Assembly: GCF_019656455.1 (NCBI RefSeq)
Contig: NZ_BPMK01000017.1
Span: 1 to 64,000, forward strand
Reading direction: 5' to 3'
DNA: 64,000 nucleotides
From: Noviherbaspirillum aridicola
GTDB taxonomy: Bacteria; Pseudomonadota; Gammaproteobacteria; Burkholderiales; Burkholderiaceae_D
Both the position numbers and the translations under genes were made by a program. The notes under the pieces were generated by a model. The model worked only from the letters and a program-made list of their open reading frames with translations. It ran no database searches and was not told the origin of the DNA. The number at the start of each line of letters is the position of its first letter. The first letter of the stretch is position 1. This document shows positions 1 to 9,360 of this stretch, in pieces.

Positions 1-126
1 GGCGATAACGTCTCGATCACGGTCAAGCTGATCAACCCGATCGCGATGGAAGAAGGTCTGCGCTTCGCCATCCGCGAAGGCGGCCGTACCGTCGGCGCCG
101 GCGTCGTTGCCAAGATCATCGAGTAA
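1..126 (+). CDS. tuf: Elongation factor Tu, C-terminal end (partial)
   Basis: The window opens inside this gene: 41 codons and a TAA are present. The residues match the last part of domain 3 of EF-Tu, with the typical ending [16 protein letters not shown]-Tu carries aminoacyl-tRNA to the ribosome as a GTPase, but the GTPase domain lies upstream of the window. It sits 86 bp before rpsJ, the usual tuf-rpsJ junction of beta- and gammaproteobacteria. Whether this is the tufA or tufB copy cannot be decided here. Confidence 0.95.
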   Translation, partial: GDNVSITVKLINPIAMEEGLRFAIREGGRTVGAGVVAKIIE

Positions 127-165
127 TTCGCGCACGGATCACTCTGTCGCTCTTTGACTGAAATC

Positions 166-201
166 GCCGCGGGCGCACCCCGTCCGCGGCTCGCTCTTTT
201 T
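166..201 (+). terminator. Weak hairpin with T-rich tail between tuf and rpsJ
   Basis: A 7-bp stem (GCCGCGG at 166-172 with CCGCGGC at 184-190) and an 11-nt loop are followed by TCGCTCTTTTT. It could be a partial terminator of the tuf transcript or an attenuator before the S10 genes. The T run is interrupted by other bases. Confidence 0.35.
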
Positions 202-212
202 AAGGAATTAGC

Positions 213-524
213 ATGCAAAACCAGAAAATCCGTATCCGCCTCAAGGCATTCGACTATCGCCTGATCGACCAGTCCGCACTGGAAATCGTCGAGACCGCCA
301 AGCGCACCGGTGCAGTCGTCAAGGGCCCGGTTCCGCTGCCCACCCGCATCCAGCGTTTCGACATCCTGCGTTCCCCGCACGTCAACAAGACCTCGCGCGA
401 CCAGTTCGAGATCCGCACCCACCAGCGTCTGATGGACATCGTCGACCCGACCGACAAGACGGTCGACGCGCTGATGAAGCTGGACCTGCCGGCCGGCGTC
501 GACGTCGAGATCAAGCTGCAGTAA
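213..524 (+). CDS. rpsJ: 30S ribosomal protein S10
   Basis: This 103-residue protein has the standard S10 length and sequence, starting [20 protein letters not shown]10 (NusE) sits in the head of the small subunit and also joins the NusB antitermination complex. The start follows an AAGGA site at 202-206. It is the first gene of the S10 cluster. Unlike the genes from rplC onward, it is separated from its neighbour by 172 bp holding a promoter and a strong hairpin. Confidence 0.98.
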   Translation: MQNQKIRIRLKAFDYRLIDQSALEIVETAKRTGAVVKGPVPLPTRIQRFDILRSPHVNKTSRDQFEIRTHQRLMDIVDPTDKTVDALMKLDLPAGVDVEIKLQ

Positions 525-571
525 TCACCGCATCGTGACCCTGCACATACCACAACTCAAGCGATTAGTGG

Positions 572-600
572 TTGTGGTGTGAAAAAACGCGGGTTATAAT
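572..600 (+). promoter_or_regulatory. Sigma-70 promoter upstream of rplC
   Basis: The -35 TTGTGG (572-577), a 17-bp spacer and a perfect -10 TATAAT (595-600) lie in the rpsJ-rplC gap. Predicted transcription start is about 607, some 90 nt before the rplC start codon. This is a pattern match only. Confidence 0.65.
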
Positions 601-611
601 GCTCGGCTTCG

Positions 612-646
612 GTACTGGCACGGAAAGTCCGTGCCAGTACGTTTTT
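612..646 (+). promoter_or_regulatory. 13-bp perfect hairpin plus T5 in the rplC leader (attenuator or 5' stabiliser)
   Basis: GTACTGGCACGGA (612-624) pairs perfectly with TCCGTGCCAGTAC (628-640) across a 3-nt loop, followed by GTTTTT (641-646). In form it is an intrinsic terminator. It begins only about 5 nt after the start predicted from the promoter at 572-600. It may terminate rpsJ transcripts, attenuate transcription into rplC-rpsQ, or protect the 5' end of the new transcript. Confidence 0.7.
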
Positions 647-696
647 GTAGTACAAACATCAGCCCCGCCCAATCGCAGGCGGGAATGGAGAAAACA

Positions 697-1353
697 ATGA
701 CCCTCGGCCTTGTTGGTCGCAAGGTTGGCATGATGCGCATCTACACGGATGACGGCGATACGATCCCCGTTACCGTGCTCGACGTGTCGAACAACCGCGT
801 GACGCAAATCAAAACTGACGAAACCGACGGCTATACTGCTGTTCAGGTCACCTACGGTCAGCGCCGTGCTTCCCGCGTCAACAAAGCGGCAGCCGGTCAC
901 CTCGCCAAGGCGGGTGTGGAAGCTGGTACCGTCCTCAAGGAATTCCGTATCGAGGCAGCGAAAGCAGCCGAACTGAAGGCTGGCGACACCATCGCTGTCA
1001 GCATCTTCGAAGCAGGCCAGAAAGTGGACGTGCAGGGCGTGTCCATCGGTAAGGGCTATGCCGGTACGATCAAGCGTTACAACTTCGGCTCCGGCCGTGC
1101 AACCCACGGTAACTCCCGTTCCCACAACGTTCCTGGCTCCATCGGTATGGCGCAGGATCCGGGTCGCGTGTTCCCGGGTAAGCGCATGACCGGTCACCTC
1201 GGTGACGTCACCACCACCGTCCAGAACCTGGAGATCGCCCGCATCGACGCAGAGCGTCAGCTGATCCTGGTCAAGGGCGCAGTGCCGGGTGCAAAGAACG
1301 GTCAAGTCATCGTTCGTCCCGCAGTCAAAGTCAAAGCAAAGAAGGGAGCGTAA
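697..1353 (+). CDS. rplC: 50S ribosomal protein L3
   Basis: L3 is a primary 23S rRNA binding protein near the peptidyl-transferase centre. The start is ATG at 697, preceded by GGAG at 687-690, giving 218 residues ([20 protein letters not shown]). An in-frame ATG at 631 would add 22 residues unlike L3 and lies inside the leader hairpin. The conserved L3 segment with [18 protein letters not shown] is intact at about residues 148-166. rplD begins 3 bp later. Confidence 0.97.
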   Translation: MTLGLVGRKVGMMRIYTDDGDTIPVTVLDVSNNRVTQIKTDETDGYTAVQVTYGQRRASRVNKAAAGHLAKAGVEAGTVLKEFRIEAAKAAELKAGDTIAVSIFEAGQKVDVQGVSIGKGYAGTIKRYNFGSGRATHGNSRSHNVPGSIGMAQDPGRVFPGKRMTGHLGDVTTTVQNLEIARIDAERQLILVKGAVPGAKNGQVIVRPAVKVKAKKGA

Positions 1354-1356
1354 TCG

Positions 1357-1977
1357 ATGGAACTCCAGCTCCTGAATGAACAAGGTCAAGCTGCTTCCAA
1401 CGTCGCAGCGCCGGATACGATTTTCGGCCGCGACTACAACGAAGCGCTGATCCACCAGGTCGTCGTCGCCTATCAGGCGAATGCTCGCAGCGGCAACCGC
1501 AAGCAGAAGGACCGTGAAGAAGTCAGCCACACGACCAAGAAGCCGTGGCGCCAGAAGGGCACCGGCCGCGCTCGTGCAGGTATGTCCTCCTCCCCGCTGT
1601 GGCGCGGAGGCGGTCGCATCTTCCCGAACAGCCCCGACGAAAACTTCTCGCACAAGCTGAACAAGAAGATGTATCGCGCAGGTGTCTGCTCGATCCTCTC
1701 CCAGCTCGCTCGCGAAGGCCGCCTGTCGGTCGTCGAGAACCTGTCGGTCGAAGCGCCGAAGACCAAGCTGCTGGCGCAAAAGCTGAAGGGCATGGGCCTG
1801 GACTCCGTGCTGGTTATTACCGACAACGTCGACGAAAACCTGCTGCTCGCTTCGCGCAATCTGCCGAACGTGCTGATCGTCGAGCCGCGTCATGCCGATC
1901 CCGTGTCCCTGGTGTTCTACAAGAAGGTCCTGATCACCAAGCCGGCATTGGCCAAGATTGAGGAGATGCTGGCATGA
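1357..1977 (+). CDS. rplD: 50S ribosomal protein L4
   Basis: The 206-residue L4 has the usual extended loop around [15 protein letters not shown] (residues 62-76), which lines the exit tunnel. In E. coli, L4 represses its own operon by acting on the S10 leader. Whether it acts here on the hairpin at 612-640 is an open question. The gene overlaps rplW by 4 bp (ATGA), which suggests translational coupling. Confidence 0.97.
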   Translation: MELQLLNEQGQAASNVAAPDTIFGRDYNEALIHQVVVAYQANARSGNRKQKDREEVSHTTKKPWRQKGTGRARAGMSSSPLWRGGGRIFPNSPDENFSHKLNKKMYRAGVCSILSQLAREGRLSVVENLSVEAPKTKLLAQKLKGMGLDSVLVITDNVDENLLLASRNLPNVLIVEPRHADPVSLVFYKKVLITKPALAKIEEMLA

Positions 1978-2291
1978 GCGCGACCGTGAAGCATAGCGAA
2001 GAGCGTCTGATGAAAGTGCTGCTGGCTCCGGTGATTTCGGAGAAGGCCACCTTCGTCGCTGAGAAAAACGAGCAAGTTGTTTTCCGCGTCGCCCCGGACG
2101 CAACCAAGCCGGAAATCAAAGCGGCTGTCGAGTTGCTGTTCAAGGTGCAGGTGGATTCCGTGCAGGTCGTGAACCGTCAGGGCAAGCAGAAGCGTGCCGG
2201 TCGTTTCATCGGTCGCCGCAACCACACCCGCCAGGCATATGTCTGCCTGAAGCCGGGTCAGGAAATCAACTTCACCGAGGAGGCTAAATAA
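1974..2291 (+). CDS. rplW: 50S ribosomal protein L23
   Basis: L23 surrounds the tunnel exit and docks trigger factor and SRP. The 105-residue frame reads [20 protein letters not shown] near its N terminus, where proteobacterial L23 normally begins at or near the internal Met. The first ATG overlaps the rplD stop, and that coupling favours the longer form. Translation could also begin at the in-frame ATG at 2010. It overlaps rplB by one base. Confidence 0.95.
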   Translation: MSATVKHSEERLMKVLLAPVISEKATFVAEKNEQVVFRVAPDATKPEIKAAVELLFKVQVDSVQVVNRQGKQKRAGRFIGRRNHTRQAYVCLKPGQEINFTEEAK

Positions 2292-3118
2292 TGGCACTCG
2301 TGAAAATGAAACCGACGTCGGCAGGCCGCCGCGGCATGGTCAAGGTCGTCAACCCCGACCTGTACAAGGGCCGTCCGCTCGCCTCGCTCGTCGAAAAGAA
2401 GTCCAAGACCGCCGGTCGTAACAACAACGGCCACATCACCACCCGTCATATCGGTGGCGGTCACAAGCAGCACTACCGCGTTGTCGACTTCCGTCGCAAC
2501 AAGGATGGCATCCCCGCCAAGGTCGAGCGTATCGAATACGACCCGAACCGCACCGCGCACATCGCACTGCTGTGCTACGCGGACGGTGAGCGTCAGTACA
2601 TCATCGCTCCGAAGGGTATCGCTGTCGGCGACCAGGTCATGAACGGCTCGGAAGCGCCGATCAAGGCCGGCAACTGCCTCCCGATCCGCAATATCCCGGT
2701 CGGTACCACGATGCACTGCGTCGAAATGCTGCCCGGCAAGGGCGCCCAGATGGCCCGTACCGCGGGCGCCGGCGTTGTGCTGATGGCACGCGAAGGCACC
2801 TACGCTCAGGTCCGCCTGCGTTCCGGCGAAGTGCGTCGCGTGCACATCGAGTGCCGCGCCACCATCGGCGAAGTCGGCAACGGCGAGCACAACCTGCGCA
2901 AGATCGGCAAGGCCGGTGCAATGCGTTGGCGCGGCGTGCGTCCGACCGTCCGCGGTGTCGTGATGAACCCGATCGACCACCCGCACGGTGGTGGTGAAGG
3001 CCGCACCGCTGCAGGCCGTCACCCGGTGTCGCCGTGGGGCCAGCAGACCAAGGGCAAGAAGACGCGTAGCAACAAGCGCACGACTTCGATGATCGTCTCG
3101 CGCCGTGGCAAGAAATAA
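2291..3118 (+). CDS. rplB: 50S ribosomal protein L2
   Basis: L2 is required for subunit association and peptidyl transfer. The 275-residue product begins [20 protein letters not shown] and keeps the C-terminal region [14 protein letters not shown] with the functionally important histidine. Length is normal. The ATG shares its A with the rplW stop codon, with GAGG at 2278-2281 as ribosome binding site. Confidence 0.98.
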   Translation: MALVKMKPTSAGRRGMVKVVNPDLYKGRPLASLVEKKSKTAGRNNNGHITTRHIGGGHKQHYRVVDFRRNKDGIPAKVERIEYDPNRTAHIALLCYADGERQYIIAPKGIAVGDQVMNGSEAPIKAGNCLPIRNIPVGTTMHCVEMLPGKGAQMARTAGAGVVLMAREGTYAQVRLRSGEVRRVHIECRATIGEVGNGEHNLRKIGKAGAMRWRGVRPTVRGVVMNPIDHPHGGGEGRTAAGRHPVSPWGQQTKGKKTRSNKRTTSMIVSRRGKK

Positions 3119-3128
3119 GGGGTAACAC

Positions 3129-3404
3129 ATGACACGTTCATTGAAAAAAGGGCCGTTCTGTGACGCCCACCTGGTGAAAAAGGTCGAAGCTGCGCAAGCA
3201 ACGAAGGACAAGAAGCCTATCAAGACTTGGTCCCGTCGTTCGACCATCCTGCCGGACTTCATCGGCCTGACGATCGCAGTGCATAACGGCAAGCAGCACG
3301 TGCCGGTTTATGTATCCGAGAACATGGTTGGTCACAAGCTCGGCGAATTCGCGCTGACCCGCACGTTCAAGGGTCACGCCGCTGACAAGAAGGCTAAGAA
3401 ATAA
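3129..3404 (+). CDS. rpsS: 30S ribosomal protein S19
   Basis: The 91-residue protein starts [20 protein letters not shown], the S19 signature. S19 pairs with S13 in the 30S head and contacts A-site tRNA. The start follows AAGGGG at 3117-3122. It sits in the standard position between rplB and rplV. Confidence 0.98.
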   Translation: MTRSLKKGPFCDAHLVKKVEAAQATKDKKPIKTWSRRSTILPDFIGLTIAVHNGKQHVPVYVSENMVGHKLGEFALTRTFKGHAADKKAKK

Positions 3405-3412
3405 GGTCCGAT

Positions 3413-3742
3413 ATGGAAACTAAAGCTTCCCTGCGTGGCGCACGCCTGTCGGCCCAGAAAGGCCGTCTGGTCGCCGACCTGATCCGCGGTAAAAAAGTTG
3501 ATCAGGCGTTGAATATCCTGGCCTTCAGCCCGAAAAAGGGCGCGGTCATCATCAAGCAGGTTCTGGAGTCCGCAATTGCGAACGCCGAACACAATGATGG
3601 CGCGGATATCGACGAACTGAAAGTCAAGACGATCTACGTCGAAAAAGGTGCGGTCCTCAAGCGCTTCATCGCGCGTGCCAAGGGCCGTGGTGATCGCTTC
3701 TCGAAGCAAACCTGTCACATCTACGTGACTGTCGGTAACTAA
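3413..3742 (+). CDS. rplV: 50S ribosomal protein L22
   Basis: The 109-residue L22 has its tunnel-lining beta hairpin in the C-terminal third (ERAKGRGDR-type segment, here [16 protein letters not shown]). Macrolide resistance changes occur in this loop in other bacteria; nothing abnormal is visible here. It lies 8 bp after rpsS and 9 bp before rpsC. Confidence 0.98.
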   Translation: METKASLRGARLSAQKGRLVADLIRGKKVDQALNILAFSPKKGAVIIKQVLESAIANAEHNDGADIDELKVKTIYVEKGAVLKRFIARAKGRGDRFSKQTCHIYVTVGN

Positions 3743-3751
3743 GGAGTCACG

Positions 3752-4570
3752 ATGGGACAGAAAATTCATCCGACCGGTTTCCGTCTTTCGGTGACGCGTA
3801 ACTGGGGCTCGCGCTGGTATGCAGGCAACACCAATTTTGCCTCCATGCTGAACGAAGACCTCAACGTTCGCACCTACCTGAAGAAGAAACTGAAGAACGC
3901 CTCGGTGGGCCGCATCCTGATCGAGCGTCCGGCCAAGAACGCCCGCATCACGATCTACAGCTCCCGTCCGGGCGTTGTGATCGGCAAGAAGGGCGAGGAC
4001 ATCGAAGTCCTGAAGTCCGAGCTGACCAAGCTGATGGGCGTGCCCGTGCACGTCAACATCGAAGAAATCCGCAAGCCGGAAGTCGATGCGCAGCTGATCG
4101 CCGACTCGATCGCTCAGCAGCTGGAAAAGCGGATCATGTTCCGCCGTGCCATGAAGCGCGCGATGCAGAACGCGATGCGTCTCGGTGCCCAGGGCATCAA
4201 GATCATGTCGTCGGGCCGTCTGAACGGTATCGAAATCGCCCGCAAGGAGTGGTATCGCGAAGGTCGCGTGCCGCTGCACACCCTGCGCGCCGACATCGAC
4301 TACGGTTTCAGCGAAGCCGAAACGACCTACGGCATCATCGGCATCAAGGTCTGGGTCTACAAGGGCGATCGCCTCGCCAGCGGCGAAGCGCCGACCATCG
4401 AGGCACCGGCCGAGGAAGACAAGAAGCGCCGCGGCCCGCGCCGCGACGATGGCAAGCCGGGCGGCCGTCCGCGTCCCCGTGGCGCCGAAGGTGCAGGGGC
4501 ACCGGGTGCCAAGCGCGTTCGTGCCTCCGCTCCCAAGAGCGGTGCGCCGGCTGAGAAAGCAGGAGAATAA
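3752..4570 (+). CDS. rpsC: 30S ribosomal protein S3
   Basis: S3 forms the mRNA entry site with S4 and S5. The first 210 residues are typical, including the KH domain with [10 protein letters not shown] at about residues 72-81. At 272 residues it is longer than E. coli S3 (233). The extra C-terminal tail of about 50 residues is rich in Arg, Pro, Gly and Ala, as in many Burkholderiales. The start follows AAGGAG at 3741-3746. Confidence 0.97.
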   Translation: MGQKIHPTGFRLSVTRNWGSRWYAGNTNFASMLNEDLNVRTYLKKKLKNASVGRILIERPAKNARITIYSSRPGVVIGKKGEDIEVLKSELTKLMGVPVHVNIEEIRKPEVDAQLIADSIAQQLEKRIMFRRAMKRAMQNAMRLGAQGIKIMSSGRLNGIEIARKEWYREGRVPLHTLRADIDYGFSEAETTYGIIGIKVWVYKGDRLASGEAPTIEAPAEEDKKRRGPRRDDGKPGGRPRPRGAEGAGAPGAKRVRASAPKSGAPAEKAGE

Positions 4571-4572
4571 TC

Positions 4573-4992
4573 ATGCTGCAACCCGCACGCAGAAAATATC
4601 GCAAGGAACAGAAGGGCCGCAACAAGGGCATCTCGCACGAGCGCGGCACCGGTGTGTCGTTCGGCGAGTACGGCCTGAAGGCTGTCGGCCGCGGCCGTAT
4701 CACGGCGCGCCAGATCGAAGCGGCACGTCGTGCCATGACCCGTCACATCAAGCGTGGCGGCCGCATCTGGATCCGTATCTTCCCGGACAAGCCGATTTCG
4801 CAGAAGCCCGCTGAAGTTCGTATGGGTAACGGTAAGGGCAGCCCGGAGTACTACGTCGCCGAAATCCAGCCCGGCAAGGTGCTGTACGAGATGGACGGTG
4901 TCGACGAGGCGCTTGCACGCGAGGCGTTCCGCCTGGCCGCCGCCAAACTGCCGCTGGCGACCACGTTCGTGCTCCGCCAAGTCGGTCAATAA
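4573..4992 (+). CDS. rplP: 50S ribosomal protein L16
   Basis: The 139-residue L16 begins [19 protein letters not shown]. It helps position tRNA in the A site. It contains the [15 protein letters not shown] segment typical of the family. The ATG lies 2 bp after rpsC, with GGAG at 4561-4564 as ribosome binding site. Confidence 0.98.
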   Translation: MLQPARRKYRKEQKGRNKGISHERGTGVSFGEYGLKAVGRGRITARQIEAARRAMTRHIKRGGRIWIRIFPDKPISQKPAEVRMGNGKGSPEYYVAEIQPGKVLYEMDGVDEALAREAFRLAAAKLPLATTFVLRQVGQ

Positions 4993-5004
4993 CAGGAGTG
5001 AAAC

Positions 5005-5196
5005 ATGAAAGCATCTGAACTCCGCGGCAAGGACCAGGACGCTCTGCAGAAAGAGCTCAACGAGCTGCTCAAGGCCCAATTCAGCCTGCGCATGCAGATC
5101 GCAACGCAGCAGCTGAACAACACCGCGCAGCTGAAGAAGGTACGCCGCGACATCGCGCGCGTGAAGACCGTCATGAACCAGAAGGACGCCAAATAA
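5005..5196 (+). CDS. rpmC: 50S ribosomal protein L29
   Basis: The 63-residue protein begins [20 protein letters not shown], a two-helix L29. It borders the tunnel exit beside L23. The start follows CAGGAG at 4993-4998. It overlaps rpsQ by one base (TAATG). Confidence 0.97.
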   Translation: MKASELRGKDQDALQKELNELLKAQFSLRMQIATQQLNNTAQLKKVRRDIARVKTVMNQKDAK

Positions 5197-5468
5197 TGAA
5201 CGATCAAGTGAAACAGTCGCTCAAGCGCACCCTGGTCGGCAAGGTGGTCTCCGACAAGATGGACAAGACCGTGACCGTTCTGGTCGAGCGTCGCGTCAAG
5301 CATCCGCTGTACGGCAAGATCGTCATCCGCTCGAACAAGTATCACGCGCATGACGAAGCCAATCAGGCCAAGGAAGGCGACACCGTCGAGATCCAGGAAG
5401 GTCGTCCGATCTCCAAGACCAAGGCATGGACCGTCACCCGCGTGGTGCAGGTCGCCCAGGTCGTCTGA
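5196..5468 (+). CDS. rpsQ: 30S ribosomal protein S17
   Basis: The 90-residue S17 has the conserved [20 protein letters not shown] stretch. It is a primary 16S rRNA binder of the 30S body. It is the last gene of the S10 part; a 257-bp gap follows with its own promoter-like signal and hairpin before rplN. Confidence 0.97.
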   Translation: MNDQVKQSLKRTLVGKVVSDKMDKTVTVLVERRVKHPLYGKIVIRSNKYHAHDEANQAKEGDTVEIQEGRPISKTKAWTVTRVVQVAQVV

Positions 5469-5484
5469 AGATCGAAAATAGTAG

Positions 5485-5513
5485 TTGCGTGCCCGGCCTT
5501 GTGGTGACATAAT
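5485..5513 (+). promoter_or_regulatory. Sigma-70 promoter for the rplN (spc) segment
   Basis: The -35 TTGCGT (5485-5490), a 17-bp spacer and -10 CATAAT (5508-5513) lie 16 bp after the rpsQ stop. Predicted start is about 5520, leaving a leader of about 205 nt before rplN. A 7-bp inverted repeat (GCCCGGC at 5491-5497, GCCGGGC at 5514-5520) brackets the -10 and could be an operator or a weak hairpin. This is a pattern match only. Confidence 0.55.
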
Positions 5514-5524
5514 GCCGGGCTTGG

Positions 5525-5549
5525 TTCCCGCAAAGCCATTTTGCGGGAA
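5525..5549 (+). promoter_or_regulatory. 10-bp perfect hairpin at the 5' end of the rplN leader
   Basis: TTCCCGCAAA (5525-5534) pairs with TTTGCGGGAA (5540-5549) over loop GCCAT. It is followed by TCTCGTTT rather than a clean T run, so it is more likely a leader structure than a terminator. It starts 12 bases after the -10 box, the same distance as in the rplC leader. I see no open reading frame in the remaining leader to 5725. Confidence 0.6.
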
Positions 5550-5725
5550 TCTCGTTTGCAGTACCCTGCAGTTCGAAAAGATTGCGCAGCAGTCAGGCGC
5601 TCCAAGTAGTTTTGTAACCGTCCACCTAATCGGCGTGGCTTAGCTCTAAGTCGGCTGACAGGACCAAGACTGACCGCGGGCCCGCATTAGGCGGATGAGC
5701 GGATTAAGTTGGGAAAGAAAATACT

Positions 5726-6094
5726 ATGATTCAAACTGAAAGCCGGCTCGAGGTAGCCGACAACACGGGTGCGCGTGAAGTCCTGTGCATTAAGGTGCTT
5801 GGCGGTTCCAAGCGCCGTTACGCCAGCATCGGCGACATCATCAAGGTCACTGTGAAAGACGCTGCGCCGCGCGGTCGTGTGAAGAAGGGCGAAATCTACA
5901 ACGCCGTGGTGGTGCGTACCGCCAAGGGCGTGCGTCGCCAGGATGGCTCGCTCGTCAAGTTCGACGGCAACGCCGCCGTTCTGCTGAATAACAAGCTCGA
6001 GCCGATCGGCACCCGTATCTTCGGGCCGGTCACCCGCGAGCTGCGCACCGAGCGTTTCATGAAGATCGTCTCGCTCGCGCCTGAAGTTCTGTAA
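5726..6094 (+). CDS. rplN: 50S ribosomal protein L14
   Basis: The 122-residue L14 starts [20 protein letters not shown], a near-universal sequence. It forms intersubunit bridges with 16S rRNA and is the docking site of the silencing factor RsfS. It is the first gene of the spc segment, preceded by a long leader. rplX follows with a gap of 9 bp. Confidence 0.98.
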   Translation: MIQTESRLEVADNTGAREVLCIKVLGGSKRRYASIGDIIKVTVKDAAPRGRVKKGEIYNAVVVRTAKGVRRQDGSLVKFDGNAAVLLNNKLEPIGTRIFGPVTRELRTERFMKIVSLAPEVL

Positions 6095-6103
6095 GGAGTC
6101 GTG

Positions 6104-6418
6104 ATGGATAAGATTCGGAAAAACGACGAAGTCATCGTCCTGACCGGTAAAGACAAGGGCAAGCGCGGTGTGGTCAAGCAGCGCGTCGACGCCGAGCACG
6201 TCGTGGTTGAGGGTATCAATGTCGCCAAGAAGACCGTGCGGCCGAACCCGATGACCGGTGCTACCGGCGGTATCGTCGACAAGGCGATGCCCATCCACGT
6301 GTCCAACGTCGCGCTGTTCAATGCCGCTACCGGCAAGGCAGATCGCGTGGGCGTCAAGATTGTCGACGGCAAGAAGGTGCGCGTCTACAAGTCCAACGGC
6401 GAAGTCGTTAAGGTGTAA
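6104..6418 (+). CDS. rplX: 50S ribosomal protein L24
   Basis: L24 initiates 50S assembly. ATG at 6104 was chosen over GTG at 6101 because the AAGGAG at 6093-6098 sits 5 bp from it. The product is 104 residues ([20 protein letters not shown]) with the KOW motif at its N terminus. Confidence 0.95.
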   Translation: MDKIRKNDEVIVLTGKDKGKRGVVKQRVDAEHVVVEGINVAKKTVRPNPMTGATGGIVDKAMPIHVSNVALFNAATGKADRVGVKIVDGKKVRVYKSNGEVVKV

Positions 6419-6423
6419 GCATC

Positions 6424-6963
6424 ATGGCCCGTCTCCAACAATTTTACAAAGATAAGGTCGTCGCCGAGCTGACCTCCAAGTTCGGCTACAAGTCGGTGAT
6501 GGAAGTGCCGCGTCTGACCAAGATCACGCTGAACATGGGTCTGTCGGAAGCGGTCGCTGACAAGAAGATCATCGACCACGCCGTCGGCGACATGACCAAG
6601 ATCGCCGGCCAGAAGCCGGTCGTGACCAAGGCTCGCAAGGCAATCGCCGGTTTCAAGATCCGCGAAGACTATCCGATCGGCTGCATGGTGACCCTGCGTG
6701 GCGCCCGCATGTACGAATTCCTGGATCGTCTGATCACCGTCGCGCTGCCGCGCGTGCGTGACTTCCGTGGCGTGTCCGGTCGTGCATTCGATGGCCGTGG
6801 CAACTACAACATGGGCGTCAAAGAGCAGATCATCTTCCCGGAAATCGAGTACGACAAGATCGACGCGCTCCGTGGCATGAACATCAGCATCACCACGACC
6901 GCCAAGACCGACGATGAGGCGAAAGCACTCCTCGCCGCATTTAAATTCCCGTTCAGAAACTGA
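6424..6963 (+). CDS. rplE: 50S ribosomal protein L5
   Basis: The 179-residue L5 has standard length and carries the conserved [20 protein letters not shown] segment. L5 binds 5S rRNA together with L18 and touches P-site tRNA. It lies 5 bp after rplX. Confidence 0.98.
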   Translation: MARLQQFYKDKVVAELTSKFGYKSVMEVPRLTKITLNMGLSEAVADKKIIDHAVGDMTKIAGQKPVVTKARKAIAGFKIREDYPIGCMVTLRGARMYEFLDRLITVALPRVRDFRGVSGRAFDGRGNYNMGVKEQIIFPEIEYDKIDALRGMNISITTTAKTDDEAKALLAAFKFPFRN

Positions 6964-6970
6964 GGCTGCC

Positions 6971-7276
6971 ATGGCAAAACTGGCACTGATTAACCGTGAA
7001 CAAAAGCGCGCAGACCTGGTGAAGAAGTACGCCGGCAAGCGTGCCGAGTTGAAGGCAATCATCGACGACCAATCGAAATCGGAAGAAGAGCGCTACGAAG
7101 CGCGCCTGAAGCTGCAGGCGCTGCCGCGCAACGCCAATCCGACTCGTCAGCGTAATCGCTGCTCGATGACCGGTCGTCCCCGTGGCACTTTCCGCAAGTT
7201 CGGTCTGGCCCGTACCAAGATCCGTGAAATCGCCATGCGCGGCGAGATCCCGGGTGTAACCAAAGCTAGCTGGTAA
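6971..7276 (+). CDS. rpsN: 30S ribosomal protein S14
   Basis: ATG at 6971 after GAGG at 6962-6965 gives 101 residues ([20 protein letters not shown]). This is the long, zinc-independent form: the CxxC pairs of the short form are absent and only one Cys ([12 protein letters not shown]) remains. The upstream in-frame ATG at 6914 lies inside rplE and is rejected. Confidence 0.97.
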   Translation: MAKLALINREQKRADLVKKYAGKRAELKAIIDDQSKSEEERYEARLKLQALPRNANPTRQRNRCSMTGRPRGTFRKFGLARTKIREIAMRGEIPGVTKASW

Positions 7277-7290
7277 TAGGAGAACACAGT

Positions 7291-7686
7291 ATGAGTATGA
7301 GCGATCCTATCGCCGACATGCTGACCCGCATTCGCAATGCCCAGGGCGTGCAGAAGACGAGCGTCGTGATGCCGTCGTCGAAAGTCAAGGTTGCGATTGC
7401 CAACGTCCTCAAGGACGAGGGTTACATTGAAGATTTCGCAGTCTCCGAAGCCGAAGGCAAGGCCGAACTGAAGATCGGCCTGAAGTACTACGCCGGCCGT
7501 CCGGTAATCGAGCGCCTGGAGCGCGTGTCCCGTCCGGGCCTGCGCATCTACAAGGGCAAGAACGATATCCCGAACGTGATGAACGGCCTTGGTGTGGCAA
7601 TCGTGTCCACCCCCAAGGGTGTGATGACCGACCGCAAAGCGCGCGCAACCGGTGTCGGTGGCGAAGTGATTTGCTACGTGGCCTAA
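7291..7686 (+). CDS. rpsH: 30S ribosomal protein S8
   Basis: The 131-residue S8 starts [18 protein letters not shown], which is the usual Burkholderiales form. In E. coli S8 represses the spc operon by binding mRNA near rplE. It keeps the C-terminal [11 protein letters not shown]. The start follows AGGAG at 7278-7282. Confidence 0.97.
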   Translation: MSMSDPIADMLTRIRNAQGVQKTSVVMPSSKVKVAIANVLKDEGYIEDFAVSEAEGKAELKIGLKYYAGRPVIERLERVSRPGLRIYKGKNDIPNVMNGLGVAIVSTPKGVMTDRKARATGVGGEVICYVA

Positions 7687-7696
7687 GGAGTGCAAG

Positions 7697-8230
7697 ATGT
7701 CTCGTGTAGGTAAGATGCCGATCGCGCTTCCGGCTGGAGTGGAAGTCACGATCACCGCTGACAGGATCACTGTCAAGGGACCCCAGGGTACCCTGTCCAT
7801 GCCGCTCAACGGCCTGGTCAAAGTTGTGAACGAAAACAATACGCTGCTGTTCACGCCGGCTAACGATTCCCGTGAAGCCAATGCGATGTCGGGTACCCTG
7901 CGCGCACTGGTGAACAACATGGTCACCGGCGTGACCAAGGGCTTCGAGCGCAAGCTGTCGCTGGTTGGCGTGGGCTTCCGTGCCCAGGCGCAGGGCGACA
8001 CCCTGAACCTGTCCCTCGGTTACTCGCACCCGGTCGTGCACAAGATGCCTGCGGGCGTCAAGTGCGCTACCCCGAGCCAGACCGAGATCGTGATCTCGGG
8101 CGCCGACAAGCAGAAAGTCGGTCAGACTGCTGCTGAAATCCGCGCCTACCGCGAACCCGAGCCCTACAAGGGCAAGGGCGTCCGCTACTCGGACGAAGTG
8201 GTGGTCATCAAAGAAACCAAGAAGAAATAA
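7697..8230 (+). CDS. rplF: 50S ribosomal protein L6
   Basis: The 177-residue L6 has two similar domains and begins [17 protein letters not shown]. The conserved [14 protein letters not shown] lies near the C terminus. L6 sits near the factor-binding site. The start follows AAGGAG at 7685-7690. Confidence 0.98.
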   Translation: MSRVGKMPIALPAGVEVTITADRITVKGPQGTLSMPLNGLVKVVNENNTLLFTPANDSREANAMSGTLRALVNNMVTGVTKGFERKLSLVGVGFRAQAQGDTLNLSLGYSHPVVHKMPAGVKCATPSQTEIVISGADKQKVGQTAAEIRAYREPEPYKGKGVRYSDEVVVIKETKKK

Positions 8231-8241
8231 AGGGGCTGACG

Positions 8242-8604
8242 ATGGACAAGAAACAATCCCGTCTGCGTCGTGCAACGCAAACTCGCGCCAAGATCGCAGA
8301 GCTGAAGGTGGTCCGCCTCGCGGTGCACCGTACCAACCTGCACATCTACGCGAACATCATCGGCCCGGACGCGAAGATCCTGGCCTCCGCATCGACCGTC
8401 GAAGCGGAAGTGCGCAAGGAACTGGCCGACAAGTCGGGCAAGGGCGGCAACGTCGCTGCTGCCGCGCTGGTTGGCAAGCGCGTTGCGGAGAAGGCTCTCA
8501 AGGCCGGCATCTCCGAAGTCGCGTTCGACCGTTCCGGTTTCCGTTACCACGGCCGTGTGAAGGCGGTGGCAGACGCTGCGCGTGAAGCCGGTCTGAAGTT
8601 CTAA
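8242..8604 (+). CDS. rplR: 50S ribosomal protein L18
   Basis: The 120-residue L18 binds 5S rRNA with L5. It ends [20 protein letters not shown], the family's C-terminal signature. It begins [18 protein letters not shown] after AAAGGGG at 8229-8235. Confidence 0.98.
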   Translation: MDKKQSRLRRATQTRAKIAELKVVRLAVHRTNLHIYANIIGPDAKILASASTVEAEVRKELADKSGKGGNVAAAALVGKRVAEKALKAGISEVAFDRSGFRYHGRVKAVADAAREAGLKF

Positions 8605-8616
8605 GGAAGAATTGTC

Positions 8617-9138
8617 ATGGCAAAAATGCAAGGTAAGCCGCAACAAGGCGAAGAACGCGACGACGGCATGCGCGAGAAGATGATTGCGGTCAACCGTGTG
8701 ACCAAGGTGGTCAAGGGTGGCCGGATCATGGGTTTCGCCGCGCTGACCGTGGTCGGTGATGGCGATGGCCGCATCGGCATGGGCAAGGGCAAGTCGAAGG
8801 AAGTGCCGGTGGCCGTGCAGAAGGCGATGGAAGAAGCCCGCCGCAAGATGATCAAGGTGTCGCTCAAGAACGGCACGCTGCAGCACACCGTGACCGGCCA
8901 GCATGGCGCGTCCAAGGTCATGATTTCGCCGGCCAAGGATGGTACCGGCGTGATCGCCGGCGGTCCGATGCGCGCGATTTTCGAAGTGATGGGTGTGACC
9001 AACGTGGTGGCCAAGTCCTACGGCTCGACCAACCCGTACAACATGGTCCGCGCAACGCTCGACGGCCTGTCGAAGATGAACACCCCGTCCGAAATTGCTG
9101 CCAAGCGCGGCAAGTCGGTCGAAGAAATTCTCGGTTGA
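8617..9138 (+). CDS. rpsE: 30S ribosomal protein S5
   Basis: The 173-residue S5 has the double-stranded RNA-binding N-terminal fold with [20 protein letters not shown] at about residues 30-50. S5 affects decoding accuracy at the mRNA entry channel. The start follows AAGGAAG at 8603-8609. Confidence 0.98.
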   Translation: MAKMQGKPQQGEERDDGMREKMIAVNRVTKVVKGGRIMGFAALTVVGDGDGRIGMGKGKSKEVPVAVQKAMEEARRKMIKVSLKNGTLQHTVTGQHGASKVMISPAKDGTGVIAGGPMRAIFEVMGVTNVVAKSYGSTNPYNMVRATLDGLSKMNTPSEIAAKRGKSVEEILG

Positions 9139-9148
9139 GGTGATCAGC

Positions 9149-9328
9149 ATGGCAAACACAATCAAAGTGAAACTGGTGAAGGGCCTGATCGGCACCCGCC
9201 AGGACCACCGCGCCACCGTTCGCGGTCTCGGTCTGCGTCGTGTGAACTCGGTTTCCGAGCTCCAGGACACGCCGGCGATCCGCGGCATGATCAACAAGGT
9301 TGCGTATCTCGTTAAGGTTGTCGAGTAA
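9149..9328 (+). CDS. rpmD: 50S ribosomal protein L30
   Basis: The true start is ATG at 9149 ([20 protein letters not shown]), giving 59 residues, normal for L30. The in-frame upstream start at 9095 lies inside rpsE and is rejected. The ribosome binding site is GAGGTGA at 9137-9143. A 32-bp gap separates it from rplO. Confidence 0.96.
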   Translation: MANTIKVKLVKGLIGTRQDHRATVRGLGLRRVNSVSELQDTPAIRGMINKVAYLVKVVE

Positions 9329-9360
9329 GCCTAGCGCTTGCGATCGATACGGAGTAGAAC

